Assembly (NCBI GenBank): GCA_010279815.1
Contig: QEOQ01000070.1
Span: 244,823 to 308,822 of the forward strand
Direction of reading: 5' to 3'
From: Brachionus plicatilis
Taxonomy: Eukaryota; Rotifera; Eurotatoria; Ploima; Brachionidae
DNA length: 64,000 nucleotides
Shown: piece after piece, positions 54,170 to 64,000 of the stretch
Numbering within the stretch: the first letter of the stretch is position 1
Layout: the number at the start of each line of letters is the position of its first letter
The notes under the pieces: model-generated
What the model was told of the DNA's origin: nothing
Seen by the model: only the letters and a program-made list of their open reading frames with translations
The model's database searches: none
Program-made: the position numbers and the translations under genes

Positions 54170-55549
54170 ATGTCTTTAGTGCACACCGGGGATCAGTTCT
54201 TCAAAAATAGCAGACAAAAACTAGACGAATGGTACTCCACCTACACCGATATATCTGACGCAGCCTATTCAATCGAATTGGCCCAAAAATTAAGCAACCT
54301 TTCCAAGTTCCATCGTCAGCTAAAAGAGTACAAAACCGAGCTGAAACTAGCTCAAAAAAGCCTTGAAGTGTATCTGAGCGTCCTCGAGGGCGACCAACTG
54401 CCCATTGCCGAAGCCTTGAACAACCTCGGCATCGCATACTCCAACAATTTTGAGCCCAAGCTCGAGCTAAGATACAAACTTGAATCGCTAAGAATGATGA
54501 AACGCCTCAGCGACCAGGACTCTGAGCTCATGGCTGATATTCTGCTGCAAGTAGGTCTGGCCTACCGGAGCATCGGTGACCATCACAATGAGGCAAAATT
54601 TATCAACCACTGTTTAGATATGAGAAAAAGAATGCACTCAGGTGGCGATCAGCAAACAGCAGAGGCTTTGGATCAGCTAGGCACCGCTTTTTCCAATCTG
54701 GGAGACTATAACCACGAGCTCAAACTCAAATTGGAAGCTCTAATTATGAAAACAAACATTTACACTGGTGACCATAAAGAAGTAGCCTCGTCACTTAACT
54801 CAACAGGCAGTGCTTTTTCTAACATAAGCGATCTGAATAACATGTTCAAGTATAAAAGAGCTGCTTTGGAAATGCGGCAAAGATTGTATGGCAATGGTGA
54901 CCATGAGGAAATAGCCGAGTCATTGTACCACTTAGGCCTGTCTTACCGAAAGTATTCAGATCATGCCAATGAATTGCTCAGCATTGATGAAGCGGTGACA
55001 ATGAAAAAGAAAATTTTGATGCAAGATGATCCTGTTTTGGCCGAATGGATAAACAATCTGGGTGTCTCTTTTGGCAACAATGGCGATTTTAGAAAGGAGC
55101 TCGAGCTAAAAAATGAGGCCTACGAGATGCGGCGAAGAATTTTTAGCGGAGATCAGACAGATATTGCTTCCTCATTGAACAATATCGGTCTGGCCTACCG
55201 CAAAATTGGCGACAACAAAAACGAGCTGAAGTTTTTGCTCAAATCGTTTGAGATGTATGACAGACTGTTCGAGGGGGATCATAGACACAAAGCCGTTCTG
55301 CTCAACAATATTGGCATTGCCTATGCCAATAATAAGGAGAATAAGTACTATTTGAAGTATTTGGTCAGATCGATAGAGATGTATAGAAGGTTGTATGATG
55401 GCGATTGCCATGAGATGAATTTGTTGATGGATAATTTGAGTGGGGCCTATTCGAAAAATGGTGACATGAAAAATGGAAAAAAGTACAGGACCCAAGCGGA
55501 AAAATTGAAAAATAAATTAAATCATCGAGAACATTTTTACTATTTTTAA
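54170..55549 (+). CDS. Kinesin-light-chain-like TPR repeat protein
   Basis: An uninterrupted 459-residue frame. From about residue 75 it consists of eight TPR-like units of 42-46 residues with the repeated pattern IAxxLNNxGxAYxxxGDxxxELxxxxxALxMxxRxxxGD, for example VASSLNSTGSAFSNISDLNN, IASSLNNIGLAYRKIGDNKN and KAVLLNNIGIAYANNKENKY. This is the kinesin-light-chain / NPHP3 type of tetratricopeptide array, a curved helical scaffold for peptide binding. There is no kinesin-light-chain coiled coil at the N terminus and no enzymatic domain, so the partner and role are unknown. Codon usage is richer in G/C than the flanks. A TATA box lies upstream and AATAAA at 55706 downstream. A single-exon structure in a genome with small introns may point to retroposition or family expansion. 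Confidence 0.85.
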   Translation: MSLVHTGDQFFKNSRQKLDEWYSTYTDISDAAYSIELAQKLSNLSKFHRQLKEYKTELKLAQKSLEVYLSVLEGDQLPIAEALNNLGIAYSNNFEPKLELRYKLESLRMMKRLSDQDSELMADILLQVGLAYRSIGDHHNEAKFINHCLDMRKRMHSGGDQQTAEALDQLGTAFSNLGDYNHELKLKLEALIMKTNIYTGDHKEVASSLNSTGSAFSNISDLNNMFKYKRAALEMRQRLYGNGDHEEIAESLYHLGLSYRKYSDHANELLSIDEAVTMKKKILMQDDPVLAEWINNLGVSFGNNGDFRKELELKNEAYEMRRRIFSGDQTDIASSLNNIGLAYRKIGDNKNELKFLLKSFEMYDRLFEGDHRHKAVLLNNIGIAYANNKENKYYLKYLVRSIEMYRRLYDGDCHEMNLLMDNLSGAYSKNGDMKNGKKYRTQAEKLKNKLNHREHFYYF

Positions 55550-55705
55550 AGTAAATCAAAAAATTTTGTTTTTTTAGTCAAAAAATTTAAATTTTTGTTT
55601 TATACTTAATTTGAAGTATAAGGCAGCTAGATAAAAATTATTGTATTGACTATAATAGACTATACTATTTTGGAGCTTTTATTTTTGTTATCAAGTATGT
55701 TTATG

Positions 55706-55711
55706 AATAAA
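55706..55711 (+). terminator. Polyadenylation signal of the TPR gene
   Basis: AATAAA about 155 bp after the stop codon, followed by a T-rich stretch. Confidence 0.45.
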
Positions 55712-55719
55712 ATTTTATT

Positions 55720-57200
55720 TTTTAAAAACAAAATTTTCATAGAAAAAAATTGAAGTTGCTGTTAATTTTAAAATTCATCAAATAATTCAAATATTAATTT
55801 GAAAAATTTTTACAAAATTAAGTATTTTAGTAATATAATTTTTTTATAAAAATTTTTTGGGGTTCCCTGAATTGAACTGATTCAATATAAAAAACTTAAC
55901 AGTCTCGATTTTTCCTAAATGAGTCTTGATTCGGAACCTAGTATAATTAAATTTTTAGAAGAGTTACATTAATTTTACGGCTACGGCCACATGAATTTAT
56001 GGCAAATTAAAAAATATATAGTAAAAATATAAGATTTGACTATAAAACCAGCAGCATAGCCAGAGAAGGGTGAAAGTTGCTCAAGTCCCCTCTATCCAAA
56101 AATCAAAAGGAGCTCAGCCCCCTTCTAAAAAGTTCTTTTTGTCAAAAATAGTCAGAATTTTTTAGTTAAATTAAAAAAAATAGAAAAATAAGATTTTTTA
56201 AATTTATTTGTTTTTTTTATTTTATAACTCCTAAATTTCATATTTTTTTTTTATAAAATTTAATTTTCTTAAATTTTTTTTTCCACTTCGAGTCCCTTTT
56301 TTTGAAAATATCTGACTACGTTTCTGTATAAAATAATTCTGCATAAATCTTCGTTCATAATTTTAATATTCAGATCCTGATTCAAATTGTATGCAGAATA
56401 TGTTTAAGTTTGTTCAAAGGAGGTGGTGAAGTTTGGAGTAAAAAAATTTAAAGCAAATCAAAATTTTTTTAAAAATTAAAAAATAAAATGACAATTTTGA
56501 ATATTTTATTCACAAGAATTCAAAAAAACTTAAAACTTATACTTTTCTAACAATATTAGATCTATCTTAGATCTTAGATACTTGAAGAATAAATGAGCAG
56601 CAGTTGTCAGTCAAATGACCTCTCGGCAACGTGAAATTTTAGTACAAATATTACAGTCCTGTAATACCCGACGGAGCAAACCGACCACTCTTATATTTTG
56701 TATATTCACATACTAATTATTCTCCTAAAAATTTTAGAATGTGGCTATAATTTACAATTTAGAAAAATATTTTAACTCAAAGGTTAAGTTAAGGTGAATT
56801 GATTTGGCTAATTTCAAAGGTTCAGCGTCATTTATCGAGTCTTCCATTATAAAAAATTCTTTTTTTCTAAACTTTTTTCTAAAATTAAAAATAAAAATTG
56901 GCTATTTTTTGTATTAGAAATTAGAAATTTTAAATTAAAGTATTTAAAAGATCAAAAATTTTAGAAATTTTTTAACTTTGTCAAAAAAAAATAGTAATTA
57001 AAAAATTTCAATTTTAAAAATCAAAAATCAAAATTTTTGTGTAAAAAATTTTTATATTTGTCGAGAGCAGTTTTTATAATATTCAATAAACTTCTTTGCT
57101 TAAATTTTTTTTCATTGTGATGAACAGAAATTTGGCCAGATTTTTTTCTATTTAAATAGCACTCAATTTTTAACAGAATAAGAAAGAATATTCTTTAATT
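55720..57200. other. Intergenic, mostly AT-rich
   Basis: No gene. A GC-richer patch at 56045-56145 (CAGCAGCATAGCCAGAGAAG ... GAGCTCAGCCCCCTTC) looks like a transposon-derived fragment but has no partner in this window. Confidence 0.4.
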
Positions 57201-57204
57201 TTAT

Positions 57205-57617
57205 TTTTTTTTTGAAAATAAAACAAGTTTTTCTCCAAATTTTTTTTTTGTGAAAATTGAAATTTTTTGTATTTTTAAAAAACCTGACCCCCTAATGACC
57301 CCCCAATTTTTTCTACTGACCTCCCAACTGGTCCCCATTTACCTTGAAGAGAATTTAACGAGCTTTCTATTTTTTCTCTAGGAAGTATAGTTTTCAAATG
57401 ATTTCATAATAATTGGTAAATAAATTTATAATTGTAATATTTGATATATTTTGTTTTATTTATTTTAAAAAAATTTGTCTTTGTCTTAGAAAAAGACTCT
57501 ATTTTCAAGGTAAATGGGGGCCAGTTGGGGATCAGGTTTTTAAAAATATAAAATTTTCAATTTTCACAGAAAATAAAAAATTTGGAGAAAAGCTAGTTTA
57601 ATTTTCAAAAAAAAGAG
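57205..57617. mobile_element. Foldback element upstream of TBC1D31
   Basis: Inverted arms of about 130-145 bp: the left begins TTTGAAAATAAAACAAGTTT, TTCTCCAAA, and reads through CCTGACCCCC to CTGGTCCCCATTTACCTTGA; the right begins TCAAGGTAAATGGGGGCCAG and ends TTTGGAGAAAAGCTAG, TTTAATTTTCAAA. The left arm has a small extra block (TAATGACCCCCC...CTGACC). The arms flank a loop of about 145 bp. No coding content. Confidence 0.75.
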
Positions 57618-57957
57618 AAAAATTCAAACTAAAAAATTTTAAAAATATTTTTGCTTTCCAAAAAAATTGGGGGTCATTGTTTTAGTAGGACCCTTACAGA
57701 TAAACAAATAAATAAATTATAAATACTTTTTTTCAAATAAAAAGCCAAATTTCTTATAAAAGAATGCAAAACCTCTTTAAAAAAAATTGAGACAAATTCT
57801 ATACATTGCCAAATTAAAATTAAGATAAAGCTTATCGATTTATACATTTTTCTAATCTTAACTTTGGTAACCATGGTCACTACATTAAAAGAATCTCGAA
57901 TGCTATTCTTTGATTATCATTAAAATTAAAAATCCCAATTTTACTTTATTTAAAAAA

Positions 57958-60900
57958 ATGCTTTTGCTGGACATTACCACAAATGATAAGGGCCAACTTT
58001 ACACCCACAAATTACCCCTTTCGAACGGGTAAATGACTCCTGAATTTTTTTAAAAAATTTTAAACGTTTTTTTTTTTATTTTAGTCTCTTTCTTAACATA
58101 AAACATACAATATGCAACAAACTGTCGATGGTCACCAAACAAATAAACTTTACACATTTAAGTTTTAACCGGTTGGGCGACCGCTTCCTAGCCTGCGATC
58201 TGCACGGCACAATTTACATGTTTGACTTGAACTATAACCGGTACATGAGACTCAACCGTCTAGGCATAACCTGTACCGCTTTGGCATTTAACCTCAAATG
58301 CAAGACAGAATATTTGGTGGCGTTCATAGACGGCTCAATTAAGTGCTTTAATACAGAGACCCGTAATTTGGTCGGATGGATGAAGGGACATGAAAAAGCA
58401 ATTGTGAGTTTGAGTGTTCATCCAACACAAGGTGATATGGTCATATCATTTTCGGCCGATTCGGCTCAACTTTGGGATCTCAAAACGTTTGAATGCAAGC
58501 AAAAGTTGAGTATAGATTCAAAAAAAAATTTTGAAATTATGAAAATTTGCTTCGCACCGACTACATGTGACATTGTTTCTGTGTTCAAGGATGATTCTAT
58601 TTATGTTTGGACCAGTGAGAGCATAAATCTAAGGTGCTCTTTTAACACAGAAATCAGTGAGGATGAATCAAAGTTTTACAAGTGTTTCTCATTATCCAAG
58701 TAAGTGGAAATATTTTTAAAATTTTAAATAAATTTAAATATTTAATTTGTTGTTGTTATTTGAACAAAAAAAAAAACTAATTGCAGGTAGGGATTTCAAA
58801 ATTAGTTTACTTCCGTTCCGAGAAAATAACGATGTAATAAATTAAACAGGTACTTTTGATACTTTAATTATAATTCATTAAATTAATAGACAAGAGCATT
58901 AAAGTATCTAAAATTGATAAAACAATTGATATTCTGAAAAATTATCGAAGTATTGATTTCAATACTTTCTTAAAATAAAACATTTTAGAATAAAAAAAAG
59001 TGTTGTTAGTCGACTTTTTTTTCAAATAATCGACTCCAATTTTCAGAAAATCGACTTGTAGTCGACTAAGTCGAACATTTTTCTCATTAAATTTTATTCT
59101 TTTATTCAACAATTTAAAATATATTAATGGCTTAAATATATAAATGACTTTGAAATTTTAAAATATATTTTACAGATTCTTGATTTAACAATTGAGGTTT
59201 TTTGACATGGCATTGAGATGTTACCATTTTTACGTAAATTCTCGTATTTTTGCGTAAAATTAAGTAAATTTACCATGGATACTATTATCAAATCGCTACT
59301 CTATAAAGTTGTGAATCCTTCTTTATTTGTGATCAAAGTTGAAATTAATATCAAATTTTTGTTCGTTAATTATTTATTTTTATTCAAAACAAAATATCCT
59401 CTTGTGAGTGGATTTTTCCCATCTTATTAAAATTCTTTCTTTAGTTAAGCTTACCAAATAAATTAATAATACTTATAAATTAATGGTTCATAGAATATGG
59501 ACATTTATTTGATAGGAGAACTTTAAAGGGTACCATTTGGAATATGCAAGTTTTTTGCATCTTTCTTGAAAAGTATCTAGAATATATTTGATTAGCAATT
59601 GACTATTTGAGAGGTGGAAAAAATTATTGAGTTTGTTCTAAGAGCGTTTCTTTTATATTCAACGTAAAACTTTATTTATTAATTTCAGGTTGATCAATAA
59701 TCATAATATCAATTTAATTTATATTAGCCTTAATATTGTGCGCTATTTAATAAAAATTTTTCAAAAATTAATCAAATTAAGAAACTCCTCCCAACCTCAT
59801 ATACAAATCTTATAACATGGCGAAGATTTTTACTCCAATACAACCATTAAAAAACAGAAAAGTATTTTTTAAATAAAGTTGTAAAAGATTTATTAATTCA
59901 AATTTGTTTTAATTTTGTATAAATTTGAAAAAAATAAATTTTAAATTTTAATAGTTCATAAAAAGTTCGTATAAAACGGTCAAATATTTAACTAATAATT
60001 AATATTTAACTAACAGCCTAGTGTTACCATTTTTCCTTAATTTGGCGCTTCACATTTTATTACCTTCTATGACGTCACAAACATAATTGTCTGTATCGAT
60101 CTTAAAATATTTCCAAATCAGGTGCCTTTTTTGGCTCTGAAGACATTTTAATTTTTTTCAGTTATTTTAAATAAACATAAGTAACAAAAGTGCAAATATT
60201 AAAGAAAATGAAACTAAGAACTTAAGATATATCAAAGTTTTTGAAAGATTCCAAATTTTAAGTCCAAGTCATAAAAAAAAAGTACAAATCTGTGTTTTTT
60301 TTTAAAAAAAAATTTAAAAAAGTCTAAAAAAGTCCGAGACAAAAATCTTCAACTTTTTTTTTCAAGTCCCACCACATGAATTTTCTACCGTTCCTGGTAG
60401 TTATTGTGGCGGCCTATTTAAAGCCAAAGTCACTAAAATTAAAGTTCAAGTCCAGACTTTAATTCCACATGATTGAGTCTACTTTTCAAGTTTAAAGTCG
60501 AATCACAACACTAATAAAAAATTGACTGACTAGCTCTATGTGCTCCTTTTAGGTTTTACCAATTTTTACGTAATGTGGCAGCACTGTAATATTTTTATTT
60601 TTATTTTATTTTAATTTCATTTAAATCAGGTATCAAATTAGATACCTTGATACTTTTACTCAATCTAAAAAGTCTTAATATTCAGCTAGTCAATCACTTT
60701 TTAATCTAAAATTTTTTATTTTAAGAAAAGTATTAAAAGGATTGAAATAAATTCTTCTTTACTTTTACTATTATCAGCATGCTAATAATTTTTTTCCAAA
60801 TGAAAAAATCTATTTTAAATAGTTTTTGTACTTTTTTAAAAGTATCGGTTTCGATATCTGATACCCTCAAGTAAAGTAATTTTGACATTCCTAATTGCTG

Positions 60901-63900
60901 AGATCTGTTTTGAGGGTTCAAAAATTATTGACGCTCAGGCAAAAAATCGCCAAGGTTTAAGGTTTATATTCAAGCGTTAAAAAGTTATCAATTACTTTTA
61001 TATACAGTGGTGATTTGATAACAGTATTTTACGTAATTTTTCGTAAAATATTGTTATCAAATCACCACTGTAAGATTGAAGAAAAAATTGTTTATTTAAA
61101 AACATTAACAAAAAACTGTTACCCACAAATAAGAAACTTTTGAACACAAATGACTTTCGAGCACAAAAATTTTGTGTTGTTTAAAAAAAATTATTAAATT
61201 AATAAAATATTTTACAAAATCTTCTTTTTCATTATAAAATTGTGATTTTGGCGATGGAAATATTACTATACAGATCAAATCAACTATTTTTGCATTTGTA
61301 ACATCTTGTTCTTGAGGTTTATCAATTGGCTCGGTATCATTAAGCGAATTATCATGATTAATTGCTTTCTTAAATTTTCGTTTACCTTTATCTTTAACCA
61401 AATATTCAGAAGAAAGCTTTTTGCTTCTTAAAAGCATTCTAAATCTTTTAAAACTTTTAACAAGAATAAAATTTTGTTTTTTGAATGATTCAAAAATTTC
61501 AAAAAAAAATGGTGATGTAATTCAAAATGAATATTTCAAAAAAATTTGTTTTAAAAAGTTTTGCATTTTGTGTTTAAAAGTTTTTTAAAAATTTTTAATT
61601 TTTTGTTTTGAAAAGTTTTTGCGTGTGGGTTACAGTTTTTTTATTGTGGGTACTAGATTTTTATTTGTGGATACTAGGTAGACCCTTTTAAAATTAATCT
61701 TTTTGAATTGATTTAATTAAGTGTATTTAATATTTTTGTATAATTAGAACTTTTTTCTAATTTTTTTAACTTAATATTTTTTTGTTTTTCCTCTGTAAAT
61801 GGGACTAAAAATTTAATAAATAATAAATAATAATTATAATAATGCCATGATAATTAATACTAATTGGAAAAATTAAGATTGATCTTATGATATTATCATT
61901 TGCTATTGAATAAAAAAAAACTCATGAATCTGTACAATTTTTTACCATTTTGAAAATAAAATTACGTGAAAGAAATTAATTTTTTTTTAAATTAAATAAA
62001 AAATTTATTTTTTAATTAATTGAAATTACCTAATTTTATGTTATATCCGGTATATTACAGTAAATTTACTATTTCTTTGGGAATTTTACTTAAATTTTGG
62101 TAAAATTTCAATTTTTTTTTCAATTTCAAGGTTAATCAACATTTTTCTTTAAGACTGGTTAAAACATCAATTTATATTTTATTTAAAAAAATTCATTTAA
62201 AATTTTAAATTATTATAAAATGAAAAAAATTTGAATTCAAAATTATTTGAAAAAATTTAGCAAAAAGATATTCAAGTTAAACAATTCAAATATTTGCACA
62301 TATTTAAAAAATATCAAATTAATGCTATTGAAAATTGACAGCTTAAATATTGAAAACTTTTCAGATTAAATTTTTTGGATTTAAGAATTTTTTTAATATG
62401 AATTAAAAAGTGCACCACAACACGGAATCTATTTTTCTCCTAATTTTTTTTACATTTAATTTCTGAAAGATGGTAATAATCTAGGACTGTTCCGAATTCG
62501 ATTTTAGTTTTGCATTTTTATGTAATTATACCAAAAGTCAAAGTGAAAAATCAAAATGGTAAAAAGTCAATGTCAGACCTGGACTTTGAAATTTAAAAAT
62601 TTAGATTTCATTATACGAGAATTTTTATTCAATAAAATTTAAAAAAGCTTCTGATGAAGCCAAGTTTGCGGCAAAAAAAACATTGGGCTGGCATCCAGTG
62701 GTCTTTAGCATATGTAGTGAATTTATGAAAAATGAAAATGGCTTTAAATTGAACATGTCCAAGAAACATAAATAATTAATATTTTTCTTGTTTTTTTTTA
62801 TAAAAAGGGACCTTTTTTTTAAACTAAATTAAAATTATAAATTTTTCTGATCACAAAAAAAATTTACTTTAATTCATCGGTTAATTAACGATCACATTTT
62901 TTGTGAACACTTGATTGTTACATCGACATGACAAAAAATCTTTTTTTTTTAAAAATGCTAAAATAAAATAAAATAATTAATTAAAACATTTTTTCTATTA
63001 AGTGACGGCAAAATGTTGGCTGTTGGCTCAAGGCAAAATTTCGTCGATTTATTCAGTATCGAAACAAAAAATTTTATTAAAAAAATTGAGCTAAAAAAAA
63101 CAGACTCTGCCTTAAAAGAATGCATAATTCTTCCTGGTCTATGCTATGACAATAAGATACTAATTGTTCTCTATTCAGATGGTGTCTTAGACGTTTACAA
63201 TATTGAAACTAGCCAGTTCTTGTCCAATCTCAACAGCTATAACATCATTCATAACCAAAGCCAGATCATAAATGACCAAAAAATAGTCCAAATATACTCC
63301 ACTTCGAATTCAAGATACTTTTGCGGCATCACTCAGTGTGGATATATCCAAGTTTATGATTTAGATTGCTCGTTTATAAAAAATTTAAAAGCAACCAGCT
63401 CTCTAATGAAGTCATCCATTAACTCGACCCAATCTAGGTCTATGGATAAGCCAGAAGAAAAAAAATCATTCAGCATGTGTAAAGCGAAGCCTCAAAATGT
63501 GTCCAAAAGAGTTCAAAATTTGCTTGAAAATTCTCAGATACAGTCCAAGCTTGTCAAAATTTTAAAGTGCTATAACGAGTATCCGTCAAGGTATAGAATG
63601 TTTATTTGGAAAGTTTTGCTCAAGTTACCAGAGAATTATGAGTCTTATGCGTCTTTTGTGGAACGTGGTGTTCATCCTTCCTATGCAAACTTTTCCAAAA
63701 CATATCCGATAAAGAGCCAAAAATGTGTTAGGTTAATGGAAAAAACGTTGTCTGCTTTGGCTTACTGGTCACCAGTATTTGCTGAATGCGACTTTCTACC
63801 ATTGTTAATTTTTCCATTTGTTAAATTGTTTTTAAACAATCAAGTTGTTTGCTTTGAAATATGCGCCACTTTTATAAGTAAAAATTAGAAAATTAAAAAA

Positions 63901-64000
63901 AATCAATTTTTTTTTTTAAAAATTAAAATTTTTTTAGATAATTGGTGTCAACACTGGTTTGAATTTTTTCCAAATCCACCGATGAATATTTTAAACATGA
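57958..64000 (+). CDS. TBC1D31: TBC1D31 (WDR67), 5' part, runs off the window
   Basis: Exons 57958-58028, 58085-58699, 63003-63877 and 63938-64000 (incomplete); introns of 56, 4303 and 60 bp, all GT-AG with agreeing phases, giving 541 residues so far. Start: MLLLDITTNDKGQLYTHKL, followed by a WD40 propeller (GTIYMFDLNYNRYMRL; CTALAFNLKCKTEYLVAFID; SIKCFNTETRNLVGWMKGHE; SADSAQLWDLKTFECKQKL; LAVGSRQNFVDLFSIET). The TBC domain begins near KCYNEYPSRYRMFIWKVLLK and includes TLSALAYWSPVFAECDFLPL and NNWCQHWFEFFPNPPMNIL. Human TBC1D31 aligns along the whole stretch. The family acts at centriolar satellites/centrosomes in ciliogenesis; its TBC domain is Rab-GAP-like in fold, with GAP activity unproven. 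The C-terminal coiled coil lies outside the window. Confidence 0.95.
59005..59075. repeat. TCGACT-rich patch
   Basis: Six TCGACT/AGTCGA hexamers within 70 bp, including the palindrome AGTCGACT twice. CpG-containing words are rare elsewhere here, so the patch stands out. Confidence 0.6.
61005..61070. mobile_element. Very small Tc1/mariner-type MITE, 66 bp
   Basis: CAGTGGTGATTTGATAACAG at the left and TGTTATCAAATCACCACTG at the right form a nearly complete palindrome with a TTTTACG...CGTAAAA centre. It is flanked by TA on both sides (61003-61004 and 61071-61072). Little remains between the two terminal repeats. Confidence 0.9.
61105..61437 (-). other. Minus-strand open frame in TBC1D31 intron 2
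   Basis: 110 codons from ATG to stop. The first 70 residues (KKLSSEYLVKDKGKRKFKKA, HDNSLNDTEPIDKPQEQDVT) are charged and protein-like, the rest is hydrophobic and AT-driven. It may be an exon of a nested gene, a transposon fragment or noise. Confidence 0.25.
62640..62772 (+). other. Short coding-like strip in TBC1D31 intron 2
   Basis: A plus-strand frame KASDEAKFAAKKTLGWHPVV followed by FSICSEFMKNENGFKLNMSK and KHK then stop. The composition is unusual for the surrounding intron. No start codon, domain or homologue recognised; probably a fossil of a mobile element. Confidence 0.25.

Larger units (their letters stand above)
58700..63002 (+). other. Intron 2 of TBC1D31 (4.3 kb) with repeat debris
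   Basis: The donor AA|GTAAGTGG and acceptor CTATTAAG|TGACGG are consistent with the protein alignment (FSLSNDGKMLAVGSRQ). Contents: a MITE at 61005-61070, a TCGACT-rich patch (59005-59075), TACGTAA-containing MITE scraps near 59220 and 60550, and two weak coding-like strips (61105-61437 minus; 62640-62772 plus). Confidence 0.8.

Noticed and set aside
55172..55559. Minus-strand frames over the TPR gene (107 and 64 codons)
   Set aside because: Shadows of the repetitive TPR coding sequence.
1..64000. CRISPR arrays, bacterial operons, Shine-Dalgarno sites, tRNA or rRNA genes
   Set aside because: Genes are spliced eukaryotic genes; repeats are MITE, satellite or retrotransposon tails without spacer regularity, and I found no cloverleaf with the usual A and B boxes or rRNA-like segment.

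Overview
The window is very AT-rich eukaryotic DNA from an animal. The genes point to a ciliated bilaterian: TBC1D31 (centriolar satellites), a FOG/u-shaped GATA cofactor, a Munc13-4-type exocytosis protein, DPY30 and CCDC12. Cis introns are often tiny (36-65 bp) and the spaces between genes are packed with small DNA transposons and non-LTR retrotransposon ends with simple-sequence tails. Together with a kinesin-light-chain-like TPR gene, this suggests a rotifer such as Brachionus, but the phylum is inference.

Layout. 1-4000: tandem repeats, a 1.3-kb TIR element carrying a relic AT-hook/PHD-finger gene, and the 3' end of a LINE. 4031-5329: CCDC12 and DPY30, both on the minus strand, 204 bp apart. 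5.4-14.2 kb: no host gene seen; MITEs, a second inverted copy of the 2-kb element, LINE tails, a 311-bp duplicate of Munc13-4 exons, and a 766-bp TIR element. 14790-28245: one 21-exon minus-strand gene for a Munc13-4 (UNC13D)-like protein of about 1,170 residues. I assembled it from splice sites and all 20 junction phases agree. Its 5.9-kb ninth intron holds LINE relics, MITEs and the only assembly gap (24153-24694). 28.3-39.7 kb: a decayed Cys-rich gene, hairpin-rich repeats, a Tc1/mariner-like element, a LINE ORF1 split by a MULE with an 8-bp target duplication, and a FLYWCH fragment. 39733-40675: a four-exon gene for an unrecognised protein made of two copies of a domain of about 110 residues. 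41.2-44 kb: LTR-retrotransposon and SWIM/MULE debris. 45-47.9 kb: a region rich in GATA-factor sites leading into the FOG-family gene (47912-49824). 54170-55549: a single-exon TPR protein. 57958-64000: the first four exons of TBC1D31, cut by the window end.

The host genes do not form one pathway. Two adjacent minus-strand nuclear genes (CCDC12, spliceosome; DPY30, histone H3K4 methylation) are close enough to share transcription. The Munc13-4-like protein would act in vesicle fusion, though its C2 calcium-binding loops look degraded. The FOG protein keeps the N-terminal NuRD-recruiting motif, C2HC fingers and a CtBP motif, so it would be a GATA co-repressor. Coordinates of multi-exon genes are whole spans; exon limits are in the evidence.
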